From: Borreliella burgdorferi B31
GTDB lineage: Bacteria > Spirochaetota > Spirochaetia > Borreliales > Borreliaceae
Reading direction: 5' to 3'
Assembly (NCBI RefSeq): GCF_000008685.2
Contig: NC_001318.1
Coordinates: 478,224 to 511,723 of the forward strand
DNA length: 33,500 bases
The first letter of the stretch is position 1, and each line of letters starts with the position of its first letter. This document shows, one piece after another, positions 7,044 through 14,364 of the stretch. Made by a program: the position numbers and the translations under genes. The notes below the pieces were generated by a model. The model saw only the letters and a program-made list of their open reading frames with translations, was not told where the DNA came from and made no database searches.

Positions 7044-7326
7044 TTTTTATAAGTCTATCTCTTAAAAGGAATAAGTTGTAAATTACCCTTATGTTATTCT
7101 GAAATAAGAGCAATTTTTGTACTTTTGTTTGAATTTTTGCATTTTAGGAGAATTCTTGTATAGAAGATTGTTCTTAAGAGCAGTGTTTTTACCTTGATTT
7201 TGTGTTTTACATTATAATTGGTTATGTAAATAAATTTTATTTGATAAAGTTTTTAATGTTGTGTTGTTATGTTTTATAGATTGTCAATTGAAATAGAAAA
7301 AATTTTTAGTCTTGTGAAAAATATTT

Positions 7327-7854
7327 ATGAAAATACTTAGACTTTGTTTGTTGTTTTTGTTTTTTGCTTGTACTTTTGATTATGATGAGTATTCTAGTAG
7401 ATCTGATGTGGCCAAAAAGTTTCCTTCAATACAAATATTAGGAATCAAGTATTATGATGTTGTATACAATAAAGAGCAAACCGTTTTAAATTCTTTAAGC
7501 TTTAGTTATTTCAATGACTATAAAATTTATAAGGCAGAGAATGGAAGGTTTTTATATCATTCCCTAGATAATGAAATTTCAGGGAAGTTTAATAATTTGG
7601 AAGGTTCTTATATTACAAAGGATTTGGATATGAGAGATTCTGTAGAATTTAAAATAGAAGATAAAAATAATTATTATTTGCTTAATTCAAATAGGCTTTT
7701 ATGGAAGAATAAAGACAAGAAGTTGCAATCCCCCCCAAATGAGCTAGTATTAATTAGATTTAATGATAGCAAAATAAACGGAAAAGGATTTTCTTATTTT
7801 TTAAAGAGCAATGTTTTTTATTTTGATTCTGGAGTTGAAGGAATCATGAATTGA
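7327..7854 (+). CDS. lptC: LptC-like lipoprotein, 175 aa
   Basis: The N-terminus MKILRLCLLFLFFAC is a signal peptide with lipobox FFAC, so Cys15 is likely lipidated; E. coli LptC by contrast has an uncleaved anchor. The rest is beta-strand rich, consistent with the LptC/OstA jelly roll (YYDVVYNKEQT, GSYITKDLDM). The assignment leans on position: immediately followed by LptA-like and LptB-like genes. No clear Shine-Dalgarno precedes ATG 7327. The 283-base upstream gap holds an isolated TATAAT (7213-7218) without a good -35. The stop overlaps the next start (TTGA). Confidence 0.72.
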   Translation: MKILRLCLLFLFFACTFDYDEYSSRSDVAKKFPSIQILGIKYYDVVYNKEQTVLNSLSFSYFNDYKIYKAENGRFLYHSLDNEISGKFNNLEGSYITKDLDMRDSVEFKIEDKNNYYLLNSNRLLWKNKDKKLQSPPNELVLIRFNDSKINGKGFSYFLKSNVFYFDSGVEGIMN

Positions 7855-8546
7855 GGGATTTAATTTTAATATGGATTTTTATTATTTTTATTAACAATAT
7901 TCAAGCAACACAAATAGAATCCAGCCTTAAATCTGAAAGGATTAAGGGAAGTGATGAGAAAAGCACTAATTTTACTTTTAAGTCAGATTTTGCACAAGGA
8001 GTAGTGTCTTCTTTTTATAAAAAAATTGTTTTAAAAGGGAATTCAGAGGTTATTTCCTCGGATTTTAATCTTAGAGCAGATGAAATTGAAATTTATGGAG
8101 AAAATGGCTCTTATCTTGAAGCTAGAGGCAATGTTTTTTATAAAGATTATAAGAATAAAATGAATGTTAAAGCTCAGTTTTTGTTTTTTAATAGAAAGCT
8201 GGATAATTTTTATCTTCAAAAAGGGGTTGAGCTTGAAGACTTAGAAAACAATATGCTTGTTAAAGCAGAAAGAATTGAAGGCAGCAATAAAACTAATGTT
8301 TATATTATGCAATATTCTGTTAAAATATATAAGGATGATACTTTTGCAAGAGCTGAAAATGGGACTTATAATAAAGAAGAAAAAGAAATGATTCTTGAGG
8401 GGGTTCCAGTAATTTACCAGAAAGACAACTATTATTCTGCTTCAAGAATAATTTTCAATACAAAAACTAATAGGTATAAACTTGAGGGAAGTGTTGAGGG
8501 AGAATTTACTCAAGTTGAAAATGATGCTTCTGAAGAAAAAAAATAA
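7851..8546 (+). CDS. lptA: LptA/OstA-family periplasmic protein, 231 aa
   Basis: The start is TTG 7851, with AAGGA (7838-7842) eight bases upstream; it overlaps the lptC stop by four bases. A signal peptide (hydrophobic residues 4-14, NNIQA cleavage) exports it. The body shows repeated OstA-type strands: VLKGNSEVISSDFNLRADEI, YLEARGNVFYKD, LEGVPVIYQ, YSASRIIFN, YKLEGSVEG. In Gram-negatives LptA oligomers bridge inner and outer membranes. Borrelia has no LPS, so the cargo must differ (see findings). It overlaps the ABC ATPase gene downstream. Confidence 0.82.
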   Translation: MRDLILIWIFIIFINNIQATQIESSLKSERIKGSDEKSTNFTFKSDFAQGVVSSFYKKIVLKGNSEVISSDFNLRADEIEIYGENGSYLEARGNVFYKDYKNKMNVKAQFLFFNRKLDNFYLQKGVELEDLENNMLVKAERIEGSNKTNVYIMQYSVKIYKDDTFARAENGTYNKEEKEMILEGVPVIYQKDNYYSASRIIFNTKTNRYKLEGSVEGEFTQVENDASEEKK

Positions 8547-9315
8547 AATAAAAGAGATTAAGGAAAGCCTTAACCTTGATTCTGTCAATAATGTTGTCTT
8601 AAAAGCAGACAACATTATTAAAAAGTATGGCGAAAAGCTTGCTGTTAACGGTATTACAATTAACATTTATAAAGGTGAGGTTGTGGGGCTTCTTGGTCCA
8701 AATGGAGCTGGCAAAACAACAACATTTTATACTATTGTAGGTTTTATTAAGCCTAATGCAGGCAAAGTTTTAATAAATGATTATAACATTTCATCTCTTA
8801 ATATGTATGAGCGTGCACGAATAGGAATTGTATATCTTCCCCAAGATGCTTCAATTTTTAGAGAACTTACAGTTGAAGAGAATATCATGGTTGCTTTAGA
8901 GAGAAGAGAAGATCTATCTAAAGCTGAGCGCAAAATAGAGCTTGTGAATTTGCTTAAAGAATTTGAGATAAAAAGAATACAAAGCCAAAAAGCGTATACT
9001 CTTTCTGGTGGAGAGAGAAGGCGAGCAGAGATAGCAAGAGCTTTGGCTGTAAATCCTTATTTTTTACTCTTAGATGAACCTTTTGCTGGTATTGATCCTA
9101 TTGCGATTGGGGATATAAAGAATATAATAAAAATTTTAAAAGAGAAAAACATAGGAGTTCTTATTACCGATCATAATGTAAGAGATGCTTTTGATATAAT
9201 AGACAGAGCTTATATTGTTTATCAGGGGCAAGTGCTTGATGAGGGTGATGTTGATTATATAATAAGCAGTGAAAAAGCCAAAAAGCTTTATTTGGGAGAA
9301 GAATTTAGATTATGA
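8521..9315 (+). CDS. lptB: LptB-type ABC transporter ATPase
   Basis: It energises Lpt transport together with LptF/G permeases, which are not in this window. Numbered from ATG 8521: Walker A GPNGAGKTT (59-67), Q-loop YLPQD (Q108), signature LSGGERRR (161-168), Walker B FLLLDEP (181-187) and H-loop TDHNV (H218). LSGGERRR and PFAGIDP are typical of LptB rather than other ABC ATPases. The start is uncertain: TTG 8482, TTG 8494 and ATG 8524 are in frame; 8521 gives 264 aa with a ~25-residue lysine-rich N-terminal extension before the ABC fold. It overlaps lptA by 26 bases and the next gene by ATGA. Confidence 0.93.
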   Translation: MMLLKKKNKIKEIKESLNLDSVNNVVLKADNIIKKYGEKLAVNGITINIYKGEVVGLLGPNGAGKTTTFYTIVGFIKPNAGKVLINDYNISSLNMYERARIGIVYLPQDASIFRELTVEENIMVALERREDLSKAERKIELVNLLKEFEIKRIQSQKAYTLSGGERRRAEIARALAVNPYFLLLDEPFAGIDPIAIGDIKNIIKILKEKNIGVLITDHNVRDAFDIIDRAYIVYQGQVLDEGDVDYIISSEKAKKLYLGEEFRL

Positions 9316-10001
9316 AAACAATAGAGCACGAACTTTATTATGAATTTAGGATAGCTGATGATGTTAAAATGATTTATACTAAAAAGCCTTTTAATCTAAA
9401 ATTAAAAGAACTTAGTAATGATAATTTTAACTTTGTTCCTAGGTCTAAGAAAATAAAATATTTAAAGCAATTGCATACAGATATTATTTATAAAGTTGAA
9501 GATGATTTTATTAATTTTCAAGAAGGAGATGGTCTTATATCTAGCTCTTTAGATGTAGCCCTTGTTGCTTACTTTGCAGATTGTCTTCCAATATACTTTT
9601 ATGATTCGGTGAAAAAAATTATAGGGCTTATTCACAGTGGATACAAAGGAAGCTTTAATTTGATTATTTTAAAAATGTTATTTATGTTTGAAAAAATGGG
9701 ATCAGCTTTGAAGGATTTGAAAATTGTTTTTGGGCCTTATAACAGATCTTGTTGTTATGAAGTTTCTGAAATTTTCTTAAAAGAAGTAAGTAATAAATTT
9801 AGCAAAGATTTATTAAATGCTTCTTTTGTTACAAGAGATGGTAAAATATACTTTGATAATGCTAGTTTTAATTTAAATTTACTTTCTAGTTTTAATTTAA
9901 ATATTTATAATTCAAAGCTTTGTACGTATTGTTTGAAAAATCTTTATTCTTATAGAAGATTAAGAGAAAGTCAAAGTTATGCTTTAATTTGGAGAATTTA
10001 A
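9312..10001 (+). CDS. yfiH: YfiH/PgeF-family laccase-domain protein, 229 aa
   Basis: The family triad H55 (QLHTD), C91 (FADCLP) and H108 (IHSGYKG) is present, as are FGPYNRSCCYEV and the C-terminal CTYCLKNLYSYRR block. Family members are reported to act as purine nucleoside phosphorylase/adenosine deaminase-type enzymes (human FAMIN homologues), and PgeF in E. coli edits misincorporated residues in peptidoglycan precursors. ATG 9312 overlaps the lptB stop (ATGA), so it is translationally coupled. Its place among envelope genes and upstream of murA fits the peptidoglycan-editing role, but that is inference. Confidence 0.88.
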   Translation: MKTIEHELYYEFRIADDVKMIYTKKPFNLKLKELSNDNFNFVPRSKKIKYLKQLHTDIIYKVEDDFINFQEGDGLISSSLDVALVAYFADCLPIYFYDSVKKIIGLIHSGYKGSFNLIILKMLFMFEKMGSALKDLKIVFGPYNRSCCYEVSEIFLKEVSNKFSKDLLNASFVTRDGKIYFDNASFNLNLLSSFNLNIYNSKLCTYCLKNLYSYRRLRESQSYALIWRI

Positions 10002-10002
10002 T

Positions 10003-10749
10003 TTGAATGTAAGAGATTTGTCTTTTAAGCTTAATTCAATTTTTGATATAAATAAGTATGAGCATATTGATAAAAATTTAAATGGGCTTCAAGTGGGGAA
10101 TATTAATGCTAAGGTTAACAAGGTTGCCTTTGCTGTTGATGCTAGCTTTTCAACTTTAAAAGAAGCAAAAGGAAATGATTTTTTAATTACTCATCACGGT
10201 ATTTTTTGGTCAAAAAAAGAGCGCATTGTTTCTAATATGTATGATAAAACGAAATTTTTAATTGAAAATAATTTAGCTCTTTATTCGGTGCACTTGCCTA
10301 TGGATGCTCATTCTGTTTATTCGCACAGCAAAGTGTTCTCAGATTTTTTAGGATTAAAAAATTCTTTTGCTTTTGCAAATTATGGCGGAGTTAATCTAGG
10401 GATTATTGCTGATTCTGTTTTTAGCTTTTCTGAAATTTTAGAAAAAATCAAAAAGGAAAATAAACATATTCTTTTTTCGAAAAAGTTCAAAGAATCGGTG
10501 AATAAGGTTGCAATTGTTAGTGGTTCTGGATACTCTTTTTTTGAAGAAGCTTTATGTCATGATGTAGATTTGTTTATAACCGGCGACACTTCTCATCAAA
10601 TATATTCTTTGGCAGAAGAATTCGGTGTGAATTTGATTTTTGCAGGTCATTATTTTACTGAAACTTTTGGTTTAATTAAATTAATGGAAGATTTCAAAAT
10701 TCAAGAAGATTTAGAGGTTAAATTTATTTGTAAAAATACTAATTTATAA
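10003..10749 (+). CDS. NIF3/YbgI-family dinuclear metal protein, 248 aa
   Basis: The start is TTG 10003, one base after the previous stop, with GGAGA (9991-9995) seven bases upstream. Conserved metal-site residues are visible: H64-H65 in ITHHGIFW, H97 and D101 in YSVHLPMDAH, and H216 and E220 in FAGHYFTETFG; NGLQVGN near residue 27 is also family-typical. Family members form toroidal hexamers and are often labelled GTP cyclohydrolase 1 type 2, but the physiological role is unsettled. At ~250 aa it is the short form, without the inserted PII-like domain. lspA follows 10 bases later. Confidence 0.9.
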   Translation: MNVRDLSFKLNSIFDINKYEHIDKNLNGLQVGNINAKVNKVAFAVDASFSTLKEAKGNDFLITHHGIFWSKKERIVSNMYDKTKFLIENNLALYSVHLPMDAHSVYSHSKVFSDFLGLKNSFAFANYGGVNLGIIADSVFSFSEILEKIKKENKHILFSKKFKESVNKVAIVSGSGYSFFEEALCHDVDLFITGDTSHQIYSLAEEFGVNLIFAGHYFTETFGLIKLMEDFKIQEDLEVKFICKNTNL

Positions 10750-10759
10750 GGATTTTTGT

Positions 10760-11272
10760 ATGAGCGCTAAAAGTAAGCAATATTTCAATATTTTTGTATT
10801 TATTATTAGTTTGATTTTTTTTGATCAACTTTCTAAGTATTTGGTTGCAAAGTATGTTAAATTAGGTTCAATATATTTTTCCTTTTTTGATGATTTTTTT
10901 AGGATAATACATGTAAGAAACACAGGTATTTTATTTTCTATGGGCTCTAATATCCATTATAGCTTGAAAAAAATTTTTTTTCTTGCAATGCCTATTTTCA
11001 TTTTAATATTTGTTTTTTATCTTTCTTTGAAAGAAAGAAATTGTATTGCCAGAATTTCACTTTTATTAATTTTTTCAGGAGGAGTAGGAAATGTTATTGA
11101 TAGATTGTTTAGACCTTCTGGAGTTGTAGATTTTTTAGATTTGAAATTTTATGGAATTTTTGGACTTGATAGATGGCCTACTTTTAATTTTGCAGATAGC
11201 TATGTTGTTATAGGTATGATTTTATTTTTGGTTTATGATTTTTTTATAAAAAGAAAAGTGCTTAATAAATGA
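10760..11272 (+). CDS. lspA: Lipoprotein signal peptidase (SPase II)
   Basis: This inner-membrane aspartyl protease cleaves the signal peptide of diacylglyceryl-modified prolipoproteins, before the lipid-bearing Cys. Four membrane segments fit the family (about 9-29, 70-90, 97-112, 145-162). The catalytic aspartates are D114 in GNVIDR and D146 in FNFADS; FDQLSKY and VRNTGILFS are also conserved. ATG 10760 follows AAGGA. Very many Borrelia surface antigens are lipoproteins, so this is a key enzyme. It sits in the same colinear cluster as lptCAB. Its stop overlaps the next ATG. Confidence 0.96.
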   Translation: MSAKSKQYFNIFVFIISLIFFDQLSKYLVAKYVKLGSIYFSFFDDFFRIIHVRNTGILFSMGSNIHYSLKKIFFLAMPIFILIFVFYLSLKERNCIARISLLLIFSGGVGNVIDRLFRPSGVVDFLDLKFYGIFGLDRWPTFNFADSYVVIGMILFLVYDFFIKRKVLNK

Positions 11273-11496
11273 AGATTTTGAGTTTTATTTTATGTATGTT
11301 AATGAACTTATCATTAATGTTTCTAGTTTTCTTTTTAGAGTTTTTTTTAGTTGTTAAATTTAGCATTATTGTAAAGCCCTATTTGCAATTTATATTGATT
11401 TTTATGATGATTGTTTTCGCTGTTTTGGTGGGGTATTTTGTGTCAATTTTTATTGTAAAAAGTTTACTTATTAAGTTGTTTGAACTAGATCAATAA
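11269..11496 (+). CDS. Small two-TM membrane protein, 75 aa
   Basis: ATG 11269 overlaps the lspA stop (ATGA), so it is coupled to lspA. Two hydrophobic helices (about residues 3-28 and 39-66) cover nearly the whole protein; a Lys (K29) and a Pro (P37) mark the short turn. No family is recognised and no catalytic residues are visible. Translational coupling and the conserved-looking position suggest a role connected with LspA or the envelope, but this is inference only. Confidence 0.7.
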   Translation: MKILSFILCMLMNLSLMFLVFFLEFFLVVKFSIIVKPYLQFILIFMMIVFAVLVGYFVSIFIVKSLLIKLFELDQ

Positions 11497-11509
11497 AAAG
11501 AGAGGCTTT

Positions 11510-12331
11510 GTGTCTTTAAGGATTTTAATTACTGGCGAGGTTGTCGGCAAAGCTGGGATTATTGTTATAAAATCTTTTTTATCATCCTTTAAGGTGGAAA
11601 AAAAGATTGATTTTGTAATATCTGGCAATAATTTTACTACAGGTTTAAGAGGTCTTGGCAAAAAGCATGCCTTTTTATTAAAAAAGTATGGAATTGATGT
11701 TTTAACTTTAGGTGAAAATGCTTTTGCAAGGCCTGATTTATCTGATGATCTTGATAAGTATAATTTTATTTTAAAGCCTTTAAATTGTCCTGCAAAATTA
11801 AAGGGATATTCTTATTTTATTTATAATATTAATGGCAAAAAATTGGCTGTGATTAGAATTGTAGGTCAAACAGGAATAACTAAATATAAATTTAATCATC
11901 CTTTTTATAGTTTTGATTTTTTTTATCAAAGAATCAAGATGCAAACAAATAATATTATTGTTCTTTTTGATTCAAATACTACAGCCGAAGTTAATGCTTT
12001 GTTTTTTTATCTAAAATCAAGAGTTAGTGCTTGTCTTGGAACCGGGAAAAGGATTTTAACAGCTGATTTGAGAATTTTAGATAATACTGCTATTATAACT
12101 GATTTGGGCAGAGTTGGGAGTTTGGACAGTGTTATTGGATATTCTCCTGATTTAGAGGTGGATAAATTTTTGAAAGGATTTTTAAATCAGAAATTTAATG
12201 AATCTTGGGAAGGCCTTGGTTTTAACGGTGTTTTAATTGATATCGATGAGAATGGCCATTCTTTTTCTGTAGAGATTGTTAGAGAATATATAGATTGTAA
12301 ATCAAGTTTAAAAGATATGGATATTGTTTGA
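11510..12331 (+). CDS. YmdB-family protein with degenerate active site, 273 aa
   Basis: The start is GTG 11510 with AGAGG just upstream. The fold matches the YmdB metallophosphoesterase family (colinear with the gene at 32613-33401: LITGEVVGKAGI vs LIIGDIIGESGL; DLGRVGSLDSVIGYSPD vs DIGMTGGLNSVIGFNPD). Nearly all metal ligands are replaced: D to E10, E to N40, N to E69, H to N70, H to N156, and the GTHTH histidines become G179 and R181 in GTGKR. It is probably a non-catalytic paralogue, perhaps a ligand-binding or partner protein. A hairpin spans its stop codon. Confidence 0.82.
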   Translation: MSLRILITGEVVGKAGIIVIKSFLSSFKVEKKIDFVISGNNFTTGLRGLGKKHAFLLKKYGIDVLTLGENAFARPDLSDDLDKYNFILKPLNCPAKLKGYSYFIYNINGKKLAVIRIVGQTGITKYKFNHPFYSFDFFYQRIKMQTNNIIVLFDSNTTAEVNALFFYLKSRVSACLGTGKRILTADLRILDNTAIITDLGRVGSLDSVIGYSPDLEVDKFLKGFLNQKFNESWEGLGFNGVLIDIDENGHSFSVEIVREYIDCKSSLKDMDIV

Positions 12332-12344
12332 TATTCATATCTTT
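12311..12344 (+). terminator. Hairpin spanning the stop codon of the degenerate YmdB gene
   Basis: AAAGATATGGATAT (12311-12324) pairs with ATATTCATATCTTT (12331-12344): 14 pairs with one G-T wobble and a six-base loop. No clean T-run follows, so it may be an mRNA 3' stem or weak terminator separating the lpt-lspA cluster from murA. Confidence 0.42.
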
Positions 12345-12420
12345 AGATATTCTTTAAATTTTAATAATCTTATCTGTGCGATTTAATTTTATTAAGTTTT
12401 TATATATAGGAGGATGGATT

Positions 12421-13704
12421 ATGCATAGTTATATTGTAGAAGGCGGCTATAAGATAGGTGGTCAAATTACAGCTAGTGGGAATAAGAACGCTGCTTTACC
12501 CTGTATTTTGGCTGCTTTACTTACCGATGAAGAGGTTATTTTAGAAAATATTCCTAATATTAATGATGTAAAAGTTGTTTTAGATATTTTAAATGACATA
12601 GGAGCAGATATTGCAAGAGAGGGAAATACTTTAAAAATAAAAGTTTTAAATATTGTGAAAACAGAAATAGATTCTTCTTTTACAGATTTAATTAGGGCTT
12701 CCATACTTTTATTAGGGCCTTTTGTTTCTAGGTTTGGAAAAATAGATATGGCGCTTCCAGGAGGAGATGTGATTGGAAAGAGGAGGCTTGATACTCATTT
12801 TTACGGGCTTTGCAAGCTGGGGGCCAAGTTAAGCACAAAAGATAGAAGGATTGTTTTAAAGGCTAACAAGCTTGTTGGCGCTGAAATGTTTTTAGATGAA
12901 GCTTCTGTTACAGCCACAGAAAATATCATTATGGCTGCAGTTCTTGCTGAAGGAAATACTGTTATTATGAACGCTGCTTGTGAGCCACATGTTCAAGATT
13001 TGTGTAATATGTTAAATTCAATGGGCGCTAATATTTTAGGAATTGGTTCAAATGTTTTAGAAATAAAAGGTGTAAAAAAATTAAGTGGGACCGTATTTAG
13101 AATAGGAGCCGATTTCATGCAAGTTGGTTCTTTAATTAGCCTTGCTGCATTAACAGGGGGTGAGTTGGAAATTAAAAAAGCAGATCCCCAACATTTCAGA
13201 TTAATTAGGCATGTATATTCAAGACTTGGCATTAATTTTGAATATGACAGGGAAAATGTATATGTAAGAAATAAACAAGAATTAAAAGTTAAGTTAGATT
13301 TTGGTGGGCACATTCCAAAAATTGATGATGGCCCATGGCCAGCCTTTCCAACAGACCTTATGAGTATTATTGTAGTTACTGCAACGCAAGTAGAAGGCAC
13401 AGTTTTAGTTTTTGAGAAGATGTTTGAATCTAGGATGTTTTTTGTAGATAAATTAATAAAAATGGGTGCTCGAATTGTGCTTTGTGATCCACACCGCGTA
13501 GTAGTTACGGGCAAATCTTCTCTTAAAGGCAATGTTTTGTCTTCTCCGGATGTACGAGCGGGAATGTCTCTTCTTATTGCTGCTTTTGTTGCTGAAGGTC
13601 GCAGCGAGATTCAAAATGTTTATCAAATTGAAAGAGGATACGAAGATGTAGTTAACAAATTGATTAATTTGGGTGCAAAAATCAAGAAAGTTAAAAGTCA
13701 ATAG
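12421..13704 (+). CDS. murA: UDP-N-acetylglucosamine 1-carboxyvinyltransferase
   Basis: It catalyses the first committed step of peptidoglycan synthesis, adding enolpyruvate from PEP to UDP-GlcNAc, in the cytoplasm. ATG 12421 is chosen because AGGAGG (12408-12413) lies seven bases upstream and MHSYIVEGGYKIGG is the normal MurA N-terminus (427 aa). The substrate-binding K22 is in SGNKNA, and DVRAG near the C-terminus carries the conserved Arg. The catalytic loop reads PGGDVIGKR, so residue 116 is Asp where most bacteria have Cys; this substitution is known to give intrinsic fosfomycin resistance. Upstream is an 89-base gap with a hairpin; downstream 660 bases without a clear gene. Confidence 0.97.
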   Translation: MHSYIVEGGYKIGGQITASGNKNAALPCILAALLTDEEVILENIPNINDVKVVLDILNDIGADIAREGNTLKIKVLNIVKTEIDSSFTDLIRASILLLGPFVSRFGKIDMALPGGDVIGKRRLDTHFYGLCKLGAKLSTKDRRIVLKANKLVGAEMFLDEASVTATENIIMAAVLAEGNTVIMNAACEPHVQDLCNMLNSMGANILGIGSNVLEIKGVKKLSGTVFRIGADFMQVGSLISLAALTGGELEIKKADPQHFRLIRHVYSRLGINFEYDRENVYVRNKQELKVKLDFGGHIPKIDDGPWPAFPTDLMSIIVVTATQVEGTVLVFEKMFESRMFFVDKLIKMGARIVLCDPHRVVVTGKSSLKGNVLSSPDVRAGMSLLIAAFVAEGRSEIQNVYQIERGYEDVVNKLINLGAKIKKVKSQ

Positions 13705-14093
13705 CTTGTTGTTGGGCTTTATTATATGTATGATTTGTGGAAAATGTTTTTAATAGAAGGTAAGGATAAGGTATTAAGAGGTTGAATTGTGAATGAAAAT
13801 ATATTACATTAATTTTTATTGTTGGGACTTTTTGTTATTTTATTTAGTTAGTCTGTAATTTGAAGTATTATTAGGGTTTTAGTATTTTTATCTAATATTA
13901 TTAATTTTTTTATTTTATAGTTTAAAGATCTTAGTGTAAAAAATAATATTGAAAGATTGATAAAAATTTGCAGAGAGGTATTTCTGATTTTGAATTTTTA
14001 TTTTTATAATATTAATTATTCTTTTAAATAAAGTATTTATTTCTCTGCTTTAATTCGTAGAATGGTTTTAATTTTATTAATTACTGTTTATTT

Positions 14094-14261
14094 ATGATTA
14101 GTATTAGAATTATAAATTTTTATTATTTATTATATCTGGTTTTAATTTTTCTGTTTTTGGTTATGATTTTTTTGTTGTGGCAGATTAATAGATTTTATTT
14201 ATATCTTGGTCATTTAATGCATAACATGTTGACTGTTAATTGTTTTGATATTGTATATTAA
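14094..14261 (+). CDS. Doubtful 55-aa hydrophobic ORF
   Basis: A frame of 55 codons from ATG 14094 encodes one hydrophobic helix (about residues 8-29, ending in LLWQ) and a short polar tail with H40 and H43. No Shine-Dalgarno precedes it. The ATG overlaps the stop of an 11-codon frame starting at 14062. T-rich DNA readily yields hydrophobic frames by chance, so this may not be a gene. Confidence 0.15.
   Translation: MISIRIINFYYLLYLVLIFLFLVMIFLLWQINRFYLYLGHLMHNMLTVNCFDIVY
14229..14259 (+). promoter_or_regulatory. Weak candidate promoter for the MATE gene
   Basis: TTGACT (14229-14234, 5/6), a 19-bp spacer and TATATT (14254-14259). The spacer is longer than optimal, and the predicted start falls inside the adjacent AT hairpin. 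Confidence 0.25.
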
Positions 14262-14288
14262 TTTTTAATTTTTGAAATTAAAAATTAA
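14258..14288. repeat. AT-only inverted repeat upstream of the MATE gene
   Basis: TTAATTTTTAATTT (14258-14271) and its reverse complement (14275-14288) are separated by three bases, a 14-bp perfect stem made only of A and T. It ends 76 bases before the MATE ATG. It could be an operator, a cruciform, or a hairpin in the 5' leader. Confidence 0.5.
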
Positions 14289-14364
14289 ATACTTGTTTAT
14301 TACTGATGAATAAATTTGATTTTAAATTTTTTATAAAAAATGTTTTAGATGAGGATAAAATTTT

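Larger units (their letters stand above)
13705..14364. other. 660-base gap without a convincing gene
   Basis: Very T-rich on the + strand. It holds a 55-codon hydrophobic frame (14094-14261), an AT-only hairpin (14258-14288), a possible MATE promoter (14229-14259), and a 7-bp inverted repeat GCAGAGA (13970-13976) / TCTCTGC (14042-14048) enclosing 65 bases. No tRNA, insertion sequence or repeat array was seen. It is unusually long for this compact region. Confidence 0.6.

Noticed and set aside
8482..8520. Longer N-terminus for lptB from TTG 8482
   Set aside because: It would lie deeper inside lptA and adds residues not seen in ABC ATPases; not fully excluded, since no start here has ideal spacing.
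12376..12420. Upstream start for murA
   Set aside because: AGGAGG at 12408-12413 serves ATG 12421; the additional residues are not MurA-like.
12993..13532. A 179-codon frame antisense to murA
   Set aside because: Shadow of a strongly conserved enzyme gene; no ribosome site or recognisable domain.
13789..13859. Tiny frames (MNENILH; a 21-codon Phe/Tyr/Leu-rich peptide)
   Set aside because: Too short, weak ribosome sites, expected by chance in T-rich DNA.
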